Assembly: GCF_018866325.1 (NCBI RefSeq)
Contig: NZ_CP076457.1
Span: forward strand, 5,367,001 to 5,431,000
Source: Streptomyces sp. YPW6
GTDB lineage: Bacteria; Actinomycetota; Actinomycetes; Streptomycetales; Streptomycetaceae
DNA: 64,000 nt
Reading direction: 5' to 3'
Made by a program: the position numbers and the translations under genes
Notes under the pieces: model-generated
What the model was told of the DNA's origin: nothing
The model's input: only the letters and a program-made list of their open reading frames with translations
The model's database searches: none
Part shown: piece after piece, positions 1 through 8,725 of the stretch
Numbering within the stretch: the first letter of the stretch is position 1
Layout: each line of letters begins with the position of its first letter

Positions 1-248
1 TATGCAGAAGCAGGCTAACAGCAGGACGGTCCGTCAGGTGATCAGCCCTTCGGCCTAGGACCGGCGACCCCGCCCTTCCTCCGTTTTGTCGCGGAAAGGT
101 GATTTGCTCCTACTTCCGTGCTGCGTACGCCGTCGCGCGTGTTTGGTCCCGTCGTTCCGGGGGACCCGGCCCAGCAGCCGGGCGGCCGGTGCCGGGACCG
201 CGTGCGCGCCGCCCGCAGCCCGCCCACCCCGCTGACCAGGAGGACTCG

Positions 249-2483
249 ATGGCACCCCCCAACGCCCCCGAAGCGACGGACGGCCCGGACCGTGGCCGTG
301 ATCCACGACTGGCCCCGCCCCTGGCCGGGGCGGCGGGCTGGGGGCCGCTCGACGTCCGCGCCGTCGACACCGTGCGGGCGCTGGCCGCCGACGCGGTGCA
401 GAAGGCGGGGCACGGTCACCCGGGCACCGCGATGAGTCTGGCCCCGCTGGCGTACCTGCTGTTCCAGCAGGTGATGCGGCACGACCCGGCCGACGAGCAG
501 TGGATCGGCCGGGACCGCTTCGTGCTCTCCTGCGGCCACTCCAGCCTCACCCTCTACATCCAGCTCTACCTGAGCGGGTACGGGATGGAGCTGGACGACC
601 TGAAGGCGCTCCGCACCTGGGGGTCCACCACCCCCGGCCACCCCGAGTACCGCCACACGCGGGGTGTCGAGATCACCACCGGGCCGCTCGGCCAGGGGCT
701 GGCCTCCGCCGTCGGCATGGCCATGGCGGGCCGCCGGGAGCGCGGGCTCCTCGACCCCGACGCGCCCGCCGGCACCAGCCCCTTCGACCACCACGTGTAC
801 GTCGTCGCCTCCGACGGCGACCTGATGGAGGGCGTGACGTCCGAGGCCAGTTCGCTGGCCGGACACCAGGAACTCGGCAACCTGATCGTCTTCTACGACT
901 CCAACCACATCTCCATCGAGGACGACACCGACATCTCCTTCAGCGAGGACGTCACCGCCCGCTACGCCGCGTACGGCTGGCACGTCCAGACGGTGGACTT
1001 CACCCGGACCGGTGACTACGTCGAGGACGTCGACGCCCTGCTCGCCGCCGTCGAGGCCGCGAAGAGCGAGAACGGCCGACCCTCCCTGATCCTGCTCCGC
1101 ACGATCATCGGCTGGCCCGCGCCCACGAAGCAGAACACCGGCAAGGCGCACGGCTCCGCGCTCGGCGACGACGAGGTCGCCGCCACGAAGCGGCTGCTCG
1201 GCTTCGACCCGGACGCCGACTTCACCGTCGAGGACGACGTCCTGGAGCACGCCCGCGCGGTCGTCGAGCGGGGTGCCTCGGCCCACCGTGCCTGGGAGCC
1301 CCGCTACCAGGTGTGGCGCGCCTCCCACCCCGAGCGCGCCGCACTCCTCGACCGGCTGCGGGAACAGCGGCTCCCGGAGGGCTGGACCGACAGCCTGCCC
1401 GTCTTCGACGCCGACCCCAAGGGCATCGCCACCCGCAAGGCATCCGGTGACGTGCTCACCGCGCTGGCCCCCGTGCTGCCCGAGCTGTGGGGCGGTTCGG
1501 CCGACCTCGCGGGGAGCAACAACACCACCATGGAGGGCGAGCCGTCCTTCGTGCCGGAGTCCAAGCAGACGGGCGAGTTCCCCGGCAACCCGTACGGCCG
1601 CACGCTCCACTTCGGCATCCGCGAGCACGCCATGGGCGCGATCCTCAACGGCATCGCGCTCCAGAGCCTCACCCGGCCCTACGGCGGTACGTTCCTGATC
1701 TTCAGCGACTACATGCGCCCGGCCGTCCGGCTCGCCGCCCTGATGAAGCTGCCGGTCACCTACGTCTGGACCCACGACTCCATCGGCCTCGGCGAGGACG
1801 GCCCCACCCACCAGCCCGTCGAGCAACTGGCCGCACTCCGCGCCGTCCCCGGCCTCGACGTCGTACGGCCCGCCGACGCGAACGAGACCTCCGTCTGCTG
1901 GCGCACCGTCCTGGAGCACCACGACCGGCCCGCCGGTCTCGCCCTGACCCGGCAGCCGCTGCCGGTCCTGGAGCGGGGTGAGGGCGACGGCGCGTACGCC
2001 TCCGCCGAAGGGGCCGCCCGAGGCGGATACGTGCTCGCCGACAGCCGGGGCGACACCCCGGACGTCATCCTCGTCGGCACCGGCTCCGAGGTCCACATCG
2101 CCCTGGAAGCCCGGGAGTTGCTGGCCGCGGACGGGATCGACGCGCGCGTGGTCTCGATGCCCTGCCGGGAGTGGTTCACCGGCCAGCCGTACGCCTACCA
2201 GGACAGGGTGCTGCCGCCCGAGGTGCGGGCCCGGGTGAGCGTCGAGGCGGCCGTCGCCCAGGGCTGGCGGGACGTGGTGGGCGACGCGGGCCGCATCGTC
2301 AGCCTGGAGCACTTCGGCGCGTCCGCCGCCTACCAGCGCCTGTACGAGGAGTTCGGCATCACCCCCGACGCGGTCGCCGAAGCCGCCCGGGACAGCGTCC
2401 GCGCGGCGGCCGGCCCCGTCCGGCCCGGCGGGGAGCGCTCCGGCGCGGCCCCGGACGAGGGCGGTACCGGGGACGCCGGCTAG
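249..2483 (+). CDS. tkt: Transketolase
   Basis: Thiamine-diphosphate enzyme moving two-carbon ketol units between sugar phosphates in the cytoplasmic non-oxidative pentose phosphate pathway; 744 residues, slightly longer than the usual 660-700. The N-terminal domain shows GHGHPG (54-59) and the cofactor/Mg motif SDGDLMEG (about 188-195). The pyrimidine domain has FGIREHAMG and GLGEDGPTHQP (513-523), both typical of transketolases. The frame is open upstream, but the ATG at 249 follows AGGAGGA (238-244) at 5-base spacing and begins a plausible Pro-rich leader, so I chose it. It stands alone, without the tal-zwf-opcA partners usual for the main Streptomyces tkt operon, so it may be a second isozyme. 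The C-terminus carries a Gly/Pro/Ala-rich tail of about 35 residues. Family assignment is secure; isozyme status is inference. Confidence 0.96.
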   Translation: MAPPNAPEATDGPDRGRDPRLAPPLAGAAGWGPLDVRAVDTVRALAADAVQKAGHGHPGTAMSLAPLAYLLFQQVMRHDPADEQWIGRDRFVLSCGHSSLTLYIQLYLSGYGMELDDLKALRTWGSTTPGHPEYRHTRGVEITTGPLGQGLASAVGMAMAGRRERGLLDPDAPAGTSPFDHHVYVVASDGDLMEGVTSEASSLAGHQELGNLIVFYDSNHISIEDDTDISFSEDVTARYAAYGWHVQTVDFTRTGDYVEDVDALLAAVEAAKSENGRPSLILLRTIIGWPAPTKQNTGKAHGSALGDDEVAATKRLLGFDPDADFTVEDDVLEHARAVVERGASAHRAWEPRYQVWRASHPERAALLDRLREQRLPEGWTDSLPVFDADPKGIATRKASGDVLTALAPVLPELWGGSADLAGSNNTTMEGEPSFVPESKQTGEFPGNPYGRTLHFGIREHAMGAILNGIALQSLTRPYGGTFLIFSDYMRPAVRLAALMKLPVTYVWTHDSIGLGEDGPTHQPVEQLAALRAVPGLDVVRPADANETSVCWRTVLEHHDRPAGLALTRQPLPVLERGEGDGAYASAEGAARGGYVLADSRGDTPDVILVGTGSEVHIALEARELLAADGIDARVVSMPCREWFTGQPYAYQDRVLPPEVRARVSVEAAVAQGWRDVVGDAGRIVSLEHFGASAAYQRLYEEFGITPDAVAEAARDSVRAAAGPVRPGGERSGAAPDEGGTGDAG

Positions 2484-2884
2484 ATCTCCGCCTGCCGGAA
2501 GAGCCGAGGGGCGGGTCGTCCACCGGGCTCCGACCCGCCGGAGTCCCGGGGCGTGTCTGCCAGGCCCCGGCATCACGGAGGTCCCGGCGGGTGAGTCGAC
2601 CTGGGCCTCTGCCCGGCCGAAGGCCCGGTGTCTGTCTTCGTCAGGCCCGCCCCACCGAGGCCTCGGCGGGGGAGTCGTCCCGGGCCTTCGTCCCGCCGGA
2701 GGCCCGGAGCACGTTGGGCCAGGGCCCCGCGCCGTCGACGTCCCGGCCGGGGCGTCGACGGCGCGGCCGACACCCCGGCCCGCCGGAGTCCGGGGCGCGG
2801 CCGGCCAGGACCCCGGCCCCGCTCGCCGGGCGGGCTCCGCCCAGCGCGTCAGCTGCCGGGGCCCGCCGGCCGGGCAGCGCCCCG
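2484..2884. repeat. GC-rich gap with about four degenerate 80-base direct repeats
   Basis: Convergent gap between tkt and the phosphodiesterase gene, with no credible gene. The anchor CCCGCCGGAG, or close variants, recurs at about 2534, 2612, 2692 and 2780 (spacing 78-87). Each is followed by a CCCGG block and a CAGGCCC-like block. The copies are clearly related but diverged, which suggests an old tandem array. There is no simple strong hairpin terminator; several overlapping GC-rich stems could end transcription from both sides. Confidence 0.5.
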
Positions 2885-3955
2885 CTACCCCCGCAGGTCT
2901 TCCCGGGCCTGCACCGCGATGTCCGGGAAGTCCGTGACCACCGCGTCCACGCCCTGCCCGTAGTGGAAGGCGTACTCCGCGAACGCGTCGCCGAAGGCGT
3001 TCGGGTCGGCGCCCCGGCGGTACGCGGCGGGGAGGTACCGGTTCTCCGCCCGGAAGGTGTACGCGCCGACCTTCAGGCCCGCCGCGTGGGCGTCCGCCAG
3101 CAGGGTGTTCGGCGGGACCAGCGAGGACTTGTCCGGGCCGATCCAGTCGGCGTACGAAGCGATCTCGCGCAGCCCGGCCGGGGTCATCATGTCCCGGTAG
3201 GCGGTCCCGTGCCCGTACGGGCCGCCGCTCGTGCCCAGCGCCTGCCACAGCGGGAGGCCGAGACGGGCGGCGGCCACCCGGCGCAGGCTGCCGGGCTCGA
3301 AGGACTGCACGACGCAGTCCCGGGCGGTCAGCCGGTTGCGGCGGATCACCCGGATCAGCTCCTCCTCCAGCGGCAGCCCGATCGAGCGGAAGTACGTCGG
3401 GTGCTTCGTCTCCGGGAACACCGCGATCCGCCGCCCCGCCTCCCGCGACAGCCGCCGGGCCAGGTCCACGACCTCCTGGAACGTCATCACCCGGCCCCGT
3501 CCGTCGAAGACCGTGTTGCGGTTCCGGACCAGCGGCAGCCGCTCCACCGCGCCCAGCGTCCGCAGCTCGCGCAGGGTGAAGTCCTCGGTGAACCACCCGG
3601 TCACGTCCCTGCCGTCGACCGTCTTCGTGGTGCGGCGGTCCGCGAACTCCGGACGGTCGGCGACGTCCGTCGTCCCGCCGATCTCGTTCTCGTGCCGCAC
3701 GACCAGGACGTGGTCCTTCGTCGGTACGAGGTCCGGCTCGATCCAGTCGGCCCCGGCCCGTACGGCGTAGGTGTACGCGTCGGCGGTGTGCTCGGGCCGC
3801 CAGCCCGCCGCTCCGCGATGCCCGATGACCAGGGGGCCCGACGGGCGGTGGGGGCGACGGTCGCCGAGGGGGGCTGCGACGGCCGGGACGGTGGCCGCGG
3901 CGGTGACGGCAGCGGTGGCCAGGAGGATCGAACGGCGCCTGGGAGCAACGGACAT
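2885..3955 (-). CDS. Secreted glycerophosphodiester phosphodiesterase (GDPD family)
   Basis: Hydrolyses glycerophosphodiesters released from phospholipids to glycerol 3-phosphate plus an alcohol, probably outside the cell. 356 residues. The N-terminus (PRRRSILLA, then an Ala/Val-rich stretch ending near AVAAP, residue 29) looks like a Tat-type signal peptide. The GDPD core starts with VIGHRGAAG (H46, R47), followed by RPEHT, IEPDLVPT (E73, D75) and VRHEN (H88), the usual catalytic and metal residues. The start ATG at 3955 has GAGGAG five bases upstream; an earlier in-frame ATG has no comparable site. It stands alone in transcription. Substrate preference cannot be read from sequence. A GlpQ-like role is the family expectation. 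Confidence 0.92.
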   Translation of the reverse strand: MSVAPRRRSILLATAAVTAAATVPAVAAPLGDRRPHRPSGPLVIGHRGAAGWRPEHTADAYTYAVRAGADWIEPDLVPTKDHVLVVRHENEIGGTTDVADRPEFADRRTTKTVDGRDVTGWFTEDFTLRELRTLGAVERLPLVRNRNTVFDGRGRVMTFQEVVDLARRLSREAGRRIAVFPETKHPTYFRSIGLPLEEELIRVIRRNRLTARDCVVQSFEPGSLRRVAAARLGLPLWQALGTSGGPYGHGTAYRDMMTPAGLREIASYADWIGPDKSSLVPPNTLLADAHAAGLKVGAYTFRAENRYLPAAYRRGADPNAFGDAFAEYAFHYGQGVDAVVTDFPDIAVQAREDLRG

Positions 3956-4419
3956 GACGACTCCTCGGGTCGGGTGAGCCATCACGGAAGCGAGAACGGG
4001 TGACGGCCGGGGGTACGGAGCCGGGCCCCGCGATGTCCTGTCGGCCACGGATGCGCGGTGCCCCGGCGCCGGGGCCCGGCACCGGAGCGGGAGAAACCCG
4101 AAAACCTGCGATGCCGGGAACGCGGAGAGGAGGCAGCGCCGCGACGCCGGGAATCCCGGAACTCCGAGAAGCGCCGCAATGCCGGAGGACCGAGCCCCCT
4201 GCAAAGCCCGATCGCTGCACCGCCGGAACACCGGGAACCCTGCAAACCCGGAAGACCGGAACGCCGGGCCCCGCCCCGATCGTACGAGGAGGAGCCCGGC
4301 GTTCGTGGAAACCGTGCGGGGGCTGCGTGGCGGCCGTGCCGCAAGCCCGGGGTGGGCGGGAGCCGCGCGGCGGCCGTCCCGTAAGGCGACGAGGGAGCCG
4401 TGCGGCAGCCGTGCCGCGG
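3956..4419. repeat. Gap with a degenerate 9-base tandem repeat
   Basis: Between the start of the phosphodiesterase gene and the stop of the first permease (both minus strand). Around 4085-4275 the sequence is built of diverged 9-base units of the type CCGGAACAC / CGGGAACCC / GGAAGACCG, with CCTGCAAA-like blocks at intervals. Outside this segment there is GC-rich sequence without a recognisable gene. The promoter of the phosphodiesterase gene must lie in the low-coordinate part, but I cannot place it. Confidence 0.45.
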
Positions 4420-5898
4420 CTACTGCCGCTGCGCCGGGATCCCGGCCTCGGCCTCCGTGCCGCCAGCGGAGCCCGTGCCGTCGTCGGTTCCCGCGTCGCC
4501 CCGTCGCCGGCGCAGCAGGCCGAGGCCGATCAGCACCACGGTCAGCGCGCCCGTCGCCAGCAACTGGTCACGGGTTCCCGGCTGGCGCAGCATCAGCAGG
4601 AAGATGCCCGCCATGGCCGTCAGCGCGACGATCGTCCCGATGGGGAAGAACCACATCCGCACGACCAGCGTTTCCGGAGCCTCCCGCTCCGTGCGCCGGC
4701 GCAGGATCAGCTGCGAGACCGCGATGAAGATCCACACCACCAGGATCACCGCGCCGATCATGTTCAGCAGCCAGGGGAAGACGTCGTCGGGACGCCAGTA
4801 GCTGAGCAGCACGCACAGGAAGCCGAAGACCGAGGAGAACAGCACCGCGTTGCGGGGCACCCCGGACGAGATCCTGCCGAGTACGGCGGGGCCCTGGCCG
4901 CGGGCGACCAGCGAGCGGGCCATGCGGGACGCACCGTAGATGTTGGCGTTCATCGCGGAGAGCAGCGCGATGAGGATGACCACGTTCATGATCTGTGCCG
5001 CGCTGCCGACGCCCAGGTGGTCGAGCATCGCGTAGAACGGGCCGACCTCGGCCACCTTCGGGTCGTCCCACGGGACCAGCGTGACGATGACCGCCATCGA
5101 GCCGATGTAGAAGACCGCGATGCGCCACATCGCCGTACGGACCGCCTTCGCGACGCCCTGCACCGGGTTCTCGGACTCGGCCGCCGCGATGGTGACGGTC
5201 TCCAGGCCGCCGTACGCGAAGACGGAGGCGAGGAGCCCGATGATGAAGCCGTCCATGCCCTTCGGGAGGAATCCGCCGTCCCCCGTGAGGTTGGAGAGAC
5301 CGGGCGCGTCCGTGTCGGGCAGCACGCCGAAGATCGCGAGCAGCCCGAGCACCAGGAACAGCGTGATCGCGATGACCTTGAGCGCGGCGAACCAGAACTC
5401 GAACTCGCCGAAGTTCTTCACAGCGGCCAGGTTCGTGCCCAGGAAGACCACCATGAACAGCGCGACCCAGGCCCACTCCGGGGTCCCCGGCAGCCAGCCG
5501 CTGACGATCTGCGCGGCGCCGATGCCCTCCAGGCCCACGGCGACGCAGAGCAGGAACCAGAAGGACCACCCCACGGTGAACCCGGCCCACGGGCCGATCG
5601 CCCGCTCCGCGTGCACGGAGAAGGAGCCGGATGCCGGGTTGGCGGCCGACATCTCGCCGAGCATGCGCATCACCATCATGACGAGCAGCCCGGAAATGGC
5701 GTACGCGACGATGATCGAGGGACCGGCGGCGGCGATCCCGGCGCCCGAGCCGACGAAGAGCCCGGCGCCGATCACCCCGCCGAGAGCGATCATCGAGAGG
5801 TGACGCTGCTTGAGGCCGTGGGTGAGAGCGGAGTCCGCCGAGGGCCCTGCGGGGGCCGCGGAGCCGGCGGTGGGGGGAGACGCGGAGGTCCGAGGCAT
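4420..5898 (-). CDS. APC-family amino acid permease (AAT type), copy 1
   Basis: Proton-coupled amino acid uptake in the cytoplasmic membrane. 492 residues and about twelve hydrophobic segments. The N-terminal signature GLKQRHLSMIALGGVIGAGL and the first-helix GSGAGIAAAGP are those of the amino acid transporter (AroP/GabP/ProY) family. RMLGEMSAANPASGSFSVH and FGEFEFWFA are further family blocks. I chose ATG 5898 because it precedes a short Ser/Pro/Ala leader of the same kind as in its paralogs. No strong ribosome site is visible and an earlier in-frame start is possible. It is one of three paralogs in 6 kb, all on the minus strand but separated by repeat arrays, so probably not one operon. Substrate unknown. 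Confidence 0.93.
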   Translation of the reverse strand: MPRTSASPPTAGSAAPAGPSADSALTHGLKQRHLSMIALGGVIGAGLFVGSGAGIAAAGPSIIVAYAISGLLVMMVMRMLGEMSAANPASGSFSVHAERAIGPWAGFTVGWSFWFLLCVAVGLEGIGAAQIVSGWLPGTPEWAWVALFMVVFLGTNLAAVKNFGEFEFWFAALKVIAITLFLVLGLLAIFGVLPDTDAPGLSNLTGDGGFLPKGMDGFIIGLLASVFAYGGLETVTIAAAESENPVQGVAKAVRTAMWRIAVFYIGSMAVIVTLVPWDDPKVAEVGPFYAMLDHLGVGSAAQIMNVVILIALLSAMNANIYGASRMARSLVARGQGPAVLGRISSGVPRNAVLFSSVFGFLCVLLSYWRPDDVFPWLLNMIGAVILVVWIFIAVSQLILRRRTEREAPETLVVRMWFFPIGTIVALTAMAGIFLLMLRQPGTRDQLLATGALTVVLIGLGLLRRRRGDAGTDDGTGSAGGTEAEAGIPAQRQ

Positions 5899-6291
5899 GG
5901 ACGAGCTCTGTTCGCTGGATGAGGCGGGGGGACGAACCGACAGTCTGAGCACCTGGACCGCTGATAGGGAATGGCTGTCCGCTATACGGTCACCAGGCTC
6001 ACACAAGGTGCATACGCGCCTACCGATCGGTCAACGAGATGTGTGCGCGCTCACTGGTCGGTCAACGAGGCGGTGCGTACCCACTGGTCGGTCAACGAGG
6101 CGGTGCGTACCCACTGGTCGGTCAACGAGGTGAGCGTGCTCACCGGTCGGTCAACGAGGTGAGCGTGCTCACCGGTCGGTCAACGAGGTGAGCGTGCTCA
6201 CCGGTCGGTCAACGAGGCGAGCGCGTACCCACCGGTCGGTGTCATGAGGCGTACGCGTGCCTTCCGGTCGGTCACGAGGGCGTACGCGCGC
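5899..6291. repeat. Tandem array of 29-31-base units, about ten copies
   Basis: From about 6021 to 6310 the core GGTCGGTCAACGAGG recurs, with GTCAACGAG starting at 6030, 6061, 6091, 6121, 6150, 6179 and 6208, and degenerate copies near 6241, 6271 and 6302. Copies at 6091-6210 are almost identical. Each unit contains a palindromic or near-palindromic ACCGRTCGGT, and the central units can also pair GCTCACC with GGTGAGC across 13 bases. There are no variable spacers, so this is not a CRISPR. It lies upstream of permease 1 and runs into the end of permease 2. Segment 5899-6020 is less GC-rich and probably holds the permease 1 promoter. Confidence 0.9.
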
Positions 6292-7845
6292 CTACCGGTC
6301 GGTCCACGCCGGGGCCTCGGGCTCATGCGCGCGGGACCGCTGACGTTCCCGCCACTCGCGCCCCACCGCCACCAGCAGCACCAGGGCCGTCGCCCCGGCC
6401 GACCACAGCACCTGCGGCCGGGCCGCGTCGTCGGTCAGCATCAGCAGCAGCACGCCCGACAGTCCGGCCAGCGTCACCCAGGTCAGATACGGGAAGCACC
6501 ACATCCGCAGCGCCAGAGCGTCGGGAGCCTCCTCCTCCAGCCGGGCGCGCAGCCGCAACTGGGAGGCGGCGATCAGCGCCCAGACGAACAGGAGGACCGC
6601 GCCGACCGAGTTGAGCAGGTAGAGGAACACGGTGTCGGGCCACAGCAGATTGAGCAGGACGGAGACGAAGCCGAAGGCCACCGACGCCAGCACCGCCCGC
6701 CGGGGCACACCGCCCCGCTCGCCCCGGGCGTCACGGGAACCGTCCGCCCCTTCCTGAACGCCGCCGGCGCCTGAGGCACCGCCGGAACCGGCGCTCTCCG
6801 CGGGCCCGCCCGAGACCTTCAGCAGCCCGCGGGGCGCCTCCCCGCGCTCCGCCAGGGAGAAGACCATGCGGGAGGAGCCGTACAGATTGGCGTTGAGGGC
6901 GGAGAGCAGCGCCACGAACACCACGATGTTCATGATCTGACCGGCCGACGGCACCCCGATCGTGTCCAGCACCTTCACATACGGGCTCAGCCCGGCCTGC
7001 TGCGCGGTCCACGGCAGTACGGTCACGATCACCAGCATCGAGCCGACGTAGAAGAAGAGGATGCGCACCACCGCGCTGCGCACCGCCCGCCCCACCGCGC
7101 GCGCCGGGTCGTCCGTCTCGGCGGCGGCGATCGTGACGACCTCCAGGCCGCCGAAGGCGAACACCACGGTCAGCACGCCGGAGACGACCCCGCTCCAGCC
7201 GTTGGGCAGAAAGCCGCCCTGCCCGGTCAGGTTGGTCAGCCCGACCGGTTCGGTGTCCGGGAGCAGGCCGAAGACCGCCAGCCCGCCGAGCACCAGGAAG
7301 ACCACGATCGCGCCGACCTTCAGGGACGCGAACCAGAACTCGAACTCGCCGAAGTTCTTCACCGCCGTCAGGTTCGCCACGGTGAAGACCACCATGAACA
7401 CCAGCACCCACGCCCACGGTTCGACACCCGGCACCCAGCCGTGGGCGATCTGCGCCGCCGCCGTCGCCTCCACGGCGAGGACCACCACCAGCAGGAACCA
7501 GTACAGCCAGCCGACGGTGAACCCGGCCCACCGCCCGAGCGCCCGCTCGGCGTGCACGGAGAACGCACCGGAGGCGGGCATCGCGGCGGACATCTCGCCC
7601 AGCATCCGCATCACCAGCATCGCGAGCGCCCCCGCGATCAGATACGAGACGACGATCGCCGGTCCCGCCACCGCGATCCCGGCACCCGAACCCACGAACA
7701 GGCCCGCCCCGATTACGCCGCCCAGCCCCAGCATCGTCAGATGGCGCTGTTTGAGCCCGTGCGACAGCGGCTCGGCGGGGGCGGCCGGGGAGGTGGCGGG
7801 AGAAGCGGGAGAGGCGGCGGGAGAAGCGGGGGGAGCCTCGTGCAT
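6292..7845 (-). CDS. APC-family amino acid permease (AAT type), copy 2
   Basis: Membrane amino acid transporter paralogous to its two neighbours; 517 residues, about twelve membrane segments. It opens with a Pro/Ala/Ser-rich leader, then GLKQRHLTMLGLGGVIGAGL. It differs from both paralogs by an insertion of roughly 30 Gly/Ser/Ala/Glu-rich residues in the loop just before PRRAVLASVAFG, where the others have only a few residues. Its last codons (encoding WTDR and stop) lie inside the tandem array that follows, so the C-terminus has been shaped by the repeat. Start ATG 7845 is preceded by weak GAGAG. It is divergent from bioY. Substrate unknown. Confidence 0.93.
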   Translation of the reverse strand: MHEAPPASPAASPASPATSPAAPAEPLSHGLKQRHLTMLGLGGVIGAGLFVGSGAGIAVAGPAIVVSYLIAGALAMLVMRMLGEMSAAMPASGAFSVHAERALGRWAGFTVGWLYWFLLVVVLAVEATAAAQIAHGWVPGVEPWAWVLVFMVVFTVANLTAVKNFGEFEFWFASLKVGAIVVFLVLGGLAVFGLLPDTEPVGLTNLTGQGGFLPNGWSGVVSGVLTVVFAFGGLEVVTIAAAETDDPARAVGRAVRSAVVRILFFYVGSMLVIVTVLPWTAQQAGLSPYVKVLDTIGVPSAGQIMNIVVFVALLSALNANLYGSSRMVFSLAERGEAPRGLLKVSGGPAESAGSGGASGAGGVQEGADGSRDARGERGGVPRRAVLASVAFGFVSVLLNLLWPDTVFLYLLNSVGAVLLFVWALIAASQLRLRARLEEEAPDALALRMWCFPYLTWVTLAGLSGVLLLMLTDDAARPQVLWSAGATALVLLVAVGREWRERQRSRAHEPEAPAWTDR

Positions 7846-8031
7846 GGGTGCGGTTCACTCTCGGATGTTTTATGGGGAACCTACAGTCTGAGGCCGCAGT
7901 CCCTCTCCCGCCAAAACCGACTGCCACCGGCCCGAACTCCGTGACGAGCGTCACGCGAGGGTGCGATTGCGCAGCAGGCTTTGTGTGAAACCCACCAACC
8001 CGTCAACCACCGCTTTGTGGGCGGCTGATGG

Positions 8032-8047
8032 TGAACGAGCGTTGACC
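8032..8047 (+). promoter_or_regulatory. Imperfect palindrome upstream of bioY
   Basis: GTGAACGAGCGTTGAC sits about 85 bases before the bioY start in the permease 2/bioY divergent region. Its halves match as inverted repeats at 6 of 8 positions. It superficially resembles TGAAC...GTT operators of the actinobacterial biotin regulator BioQ, but it is not an exact match. This is only a candidate. Confidence 0.25.
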
Positions 8048-8131
8048 CGTGGGCTAACGTCGGCGGGAGTCCGACCCACCCCGACCGCCGGGGGCCGCCC
8101 CGGCCCACCTGCCCTCACCCGCGGAGTCCCG

Positions 8132-8725
8132 ATGAGCACTGTTGCCGCCCCCGTCCGCTCCGGAGCGGTCCTCGCCGACCTACTTCCCGCAGCCCGGAAC
8201 CGCTACGCCGTGGACGCGGCCCTCGTCCTCGGCGGCGCGGCCCTGACCGGCATAGCGGCCCAGATCGCCGTTCCGGTGCCCGGTTCCCCGGTCCCGGTCA
8301 CCGGCCAGACCTTCGCCGCGCTCCTCATCGGCACCGCGCTGGGCGCCCGCCGCGGCTTCCTCTCCCTCGCGCTGTACGCCCTCGTCGGCATGGCCGGCAT
8401 GCCGTGGTTCGCGGAGGCCAGCTCGGGCTGGAGCATGCCGTCCCTCGGTTACGTCTTCGGCATGCTCCTGGCCGCCACGGTCGTCGGCGCCCTCGCCCGC
8501 CGGGGCGGCGACCGCTCCGTGCTGCGCACCGCGGGCACGATGGTCCTCGGCTCCGCCATCATCTACGCGATCGGCGTGCCCTACCTCGCGCTCTCCACCG
8601 GGATGTCGGCGAGCGCCGCCGTCGCGGCCGGCCTCACCCCGTTCCTGATCGGCGACGCCCTCAAGGCGGCGCTGGCCATGGGCGTCCTGCCGGCCACCTG
8701 GAAGCTGCTGGGCAACCGCGGCTGA
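8132..8725 (+). CDS. bioY: Biotin transporter BioY (ECF S-component)
   Basis: Substrate-binding membrane subunit for biotin uptake. It works alone or with a shared ECF energising module, which is not in this window. 197 residues with five or six hydrophobic helices. The block PVTGQTFAALLIGTALG followed by RRGFLSLALYALVGMAGMPWF is characteristic of BioY, as is the late GxxPFLIGDALK motif. ATG 8132 follows GGAG (8123-8126) at 5-base spacing; the open frame upstream has no support. It is divergently arranged with permease 2 and transcribed toward a repeat array. Regulation by biotin is expected for the family, but only a weak candidate operator is visible. Confidence 0.95.
   Translation: MSTVAAPVRSGAVLADLLPAARNRYAVDAALVLGGAALTGIAAQIAVPVPGSPVPVTGQTFAALLIGTALGARRGFLSLALYALVGMAGMPWFAEASSGWSMPSLGYVFGMLLAATVVGALARRGGDRSVLRTAGTMVLGSAIIYAIGVPYLALSTGMSASAAVAAGLTPFLIGDALKAALAMGVLPATWKLLGNRG

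Noticed and set aside
42..4220. Very long open frames on the strand opposite tkt and through the phosphodiesterase region
   Set aside because: Arg/Pro/Gly-rich translations without any motif, overlapping well-supported genes; a by-product of extreme third-position GC.
6021..6310. CRISPR array
   Set aside because: Units are tandem with no variable spacers and no cas genes nearby; also the same sequence runs through the whole unit.
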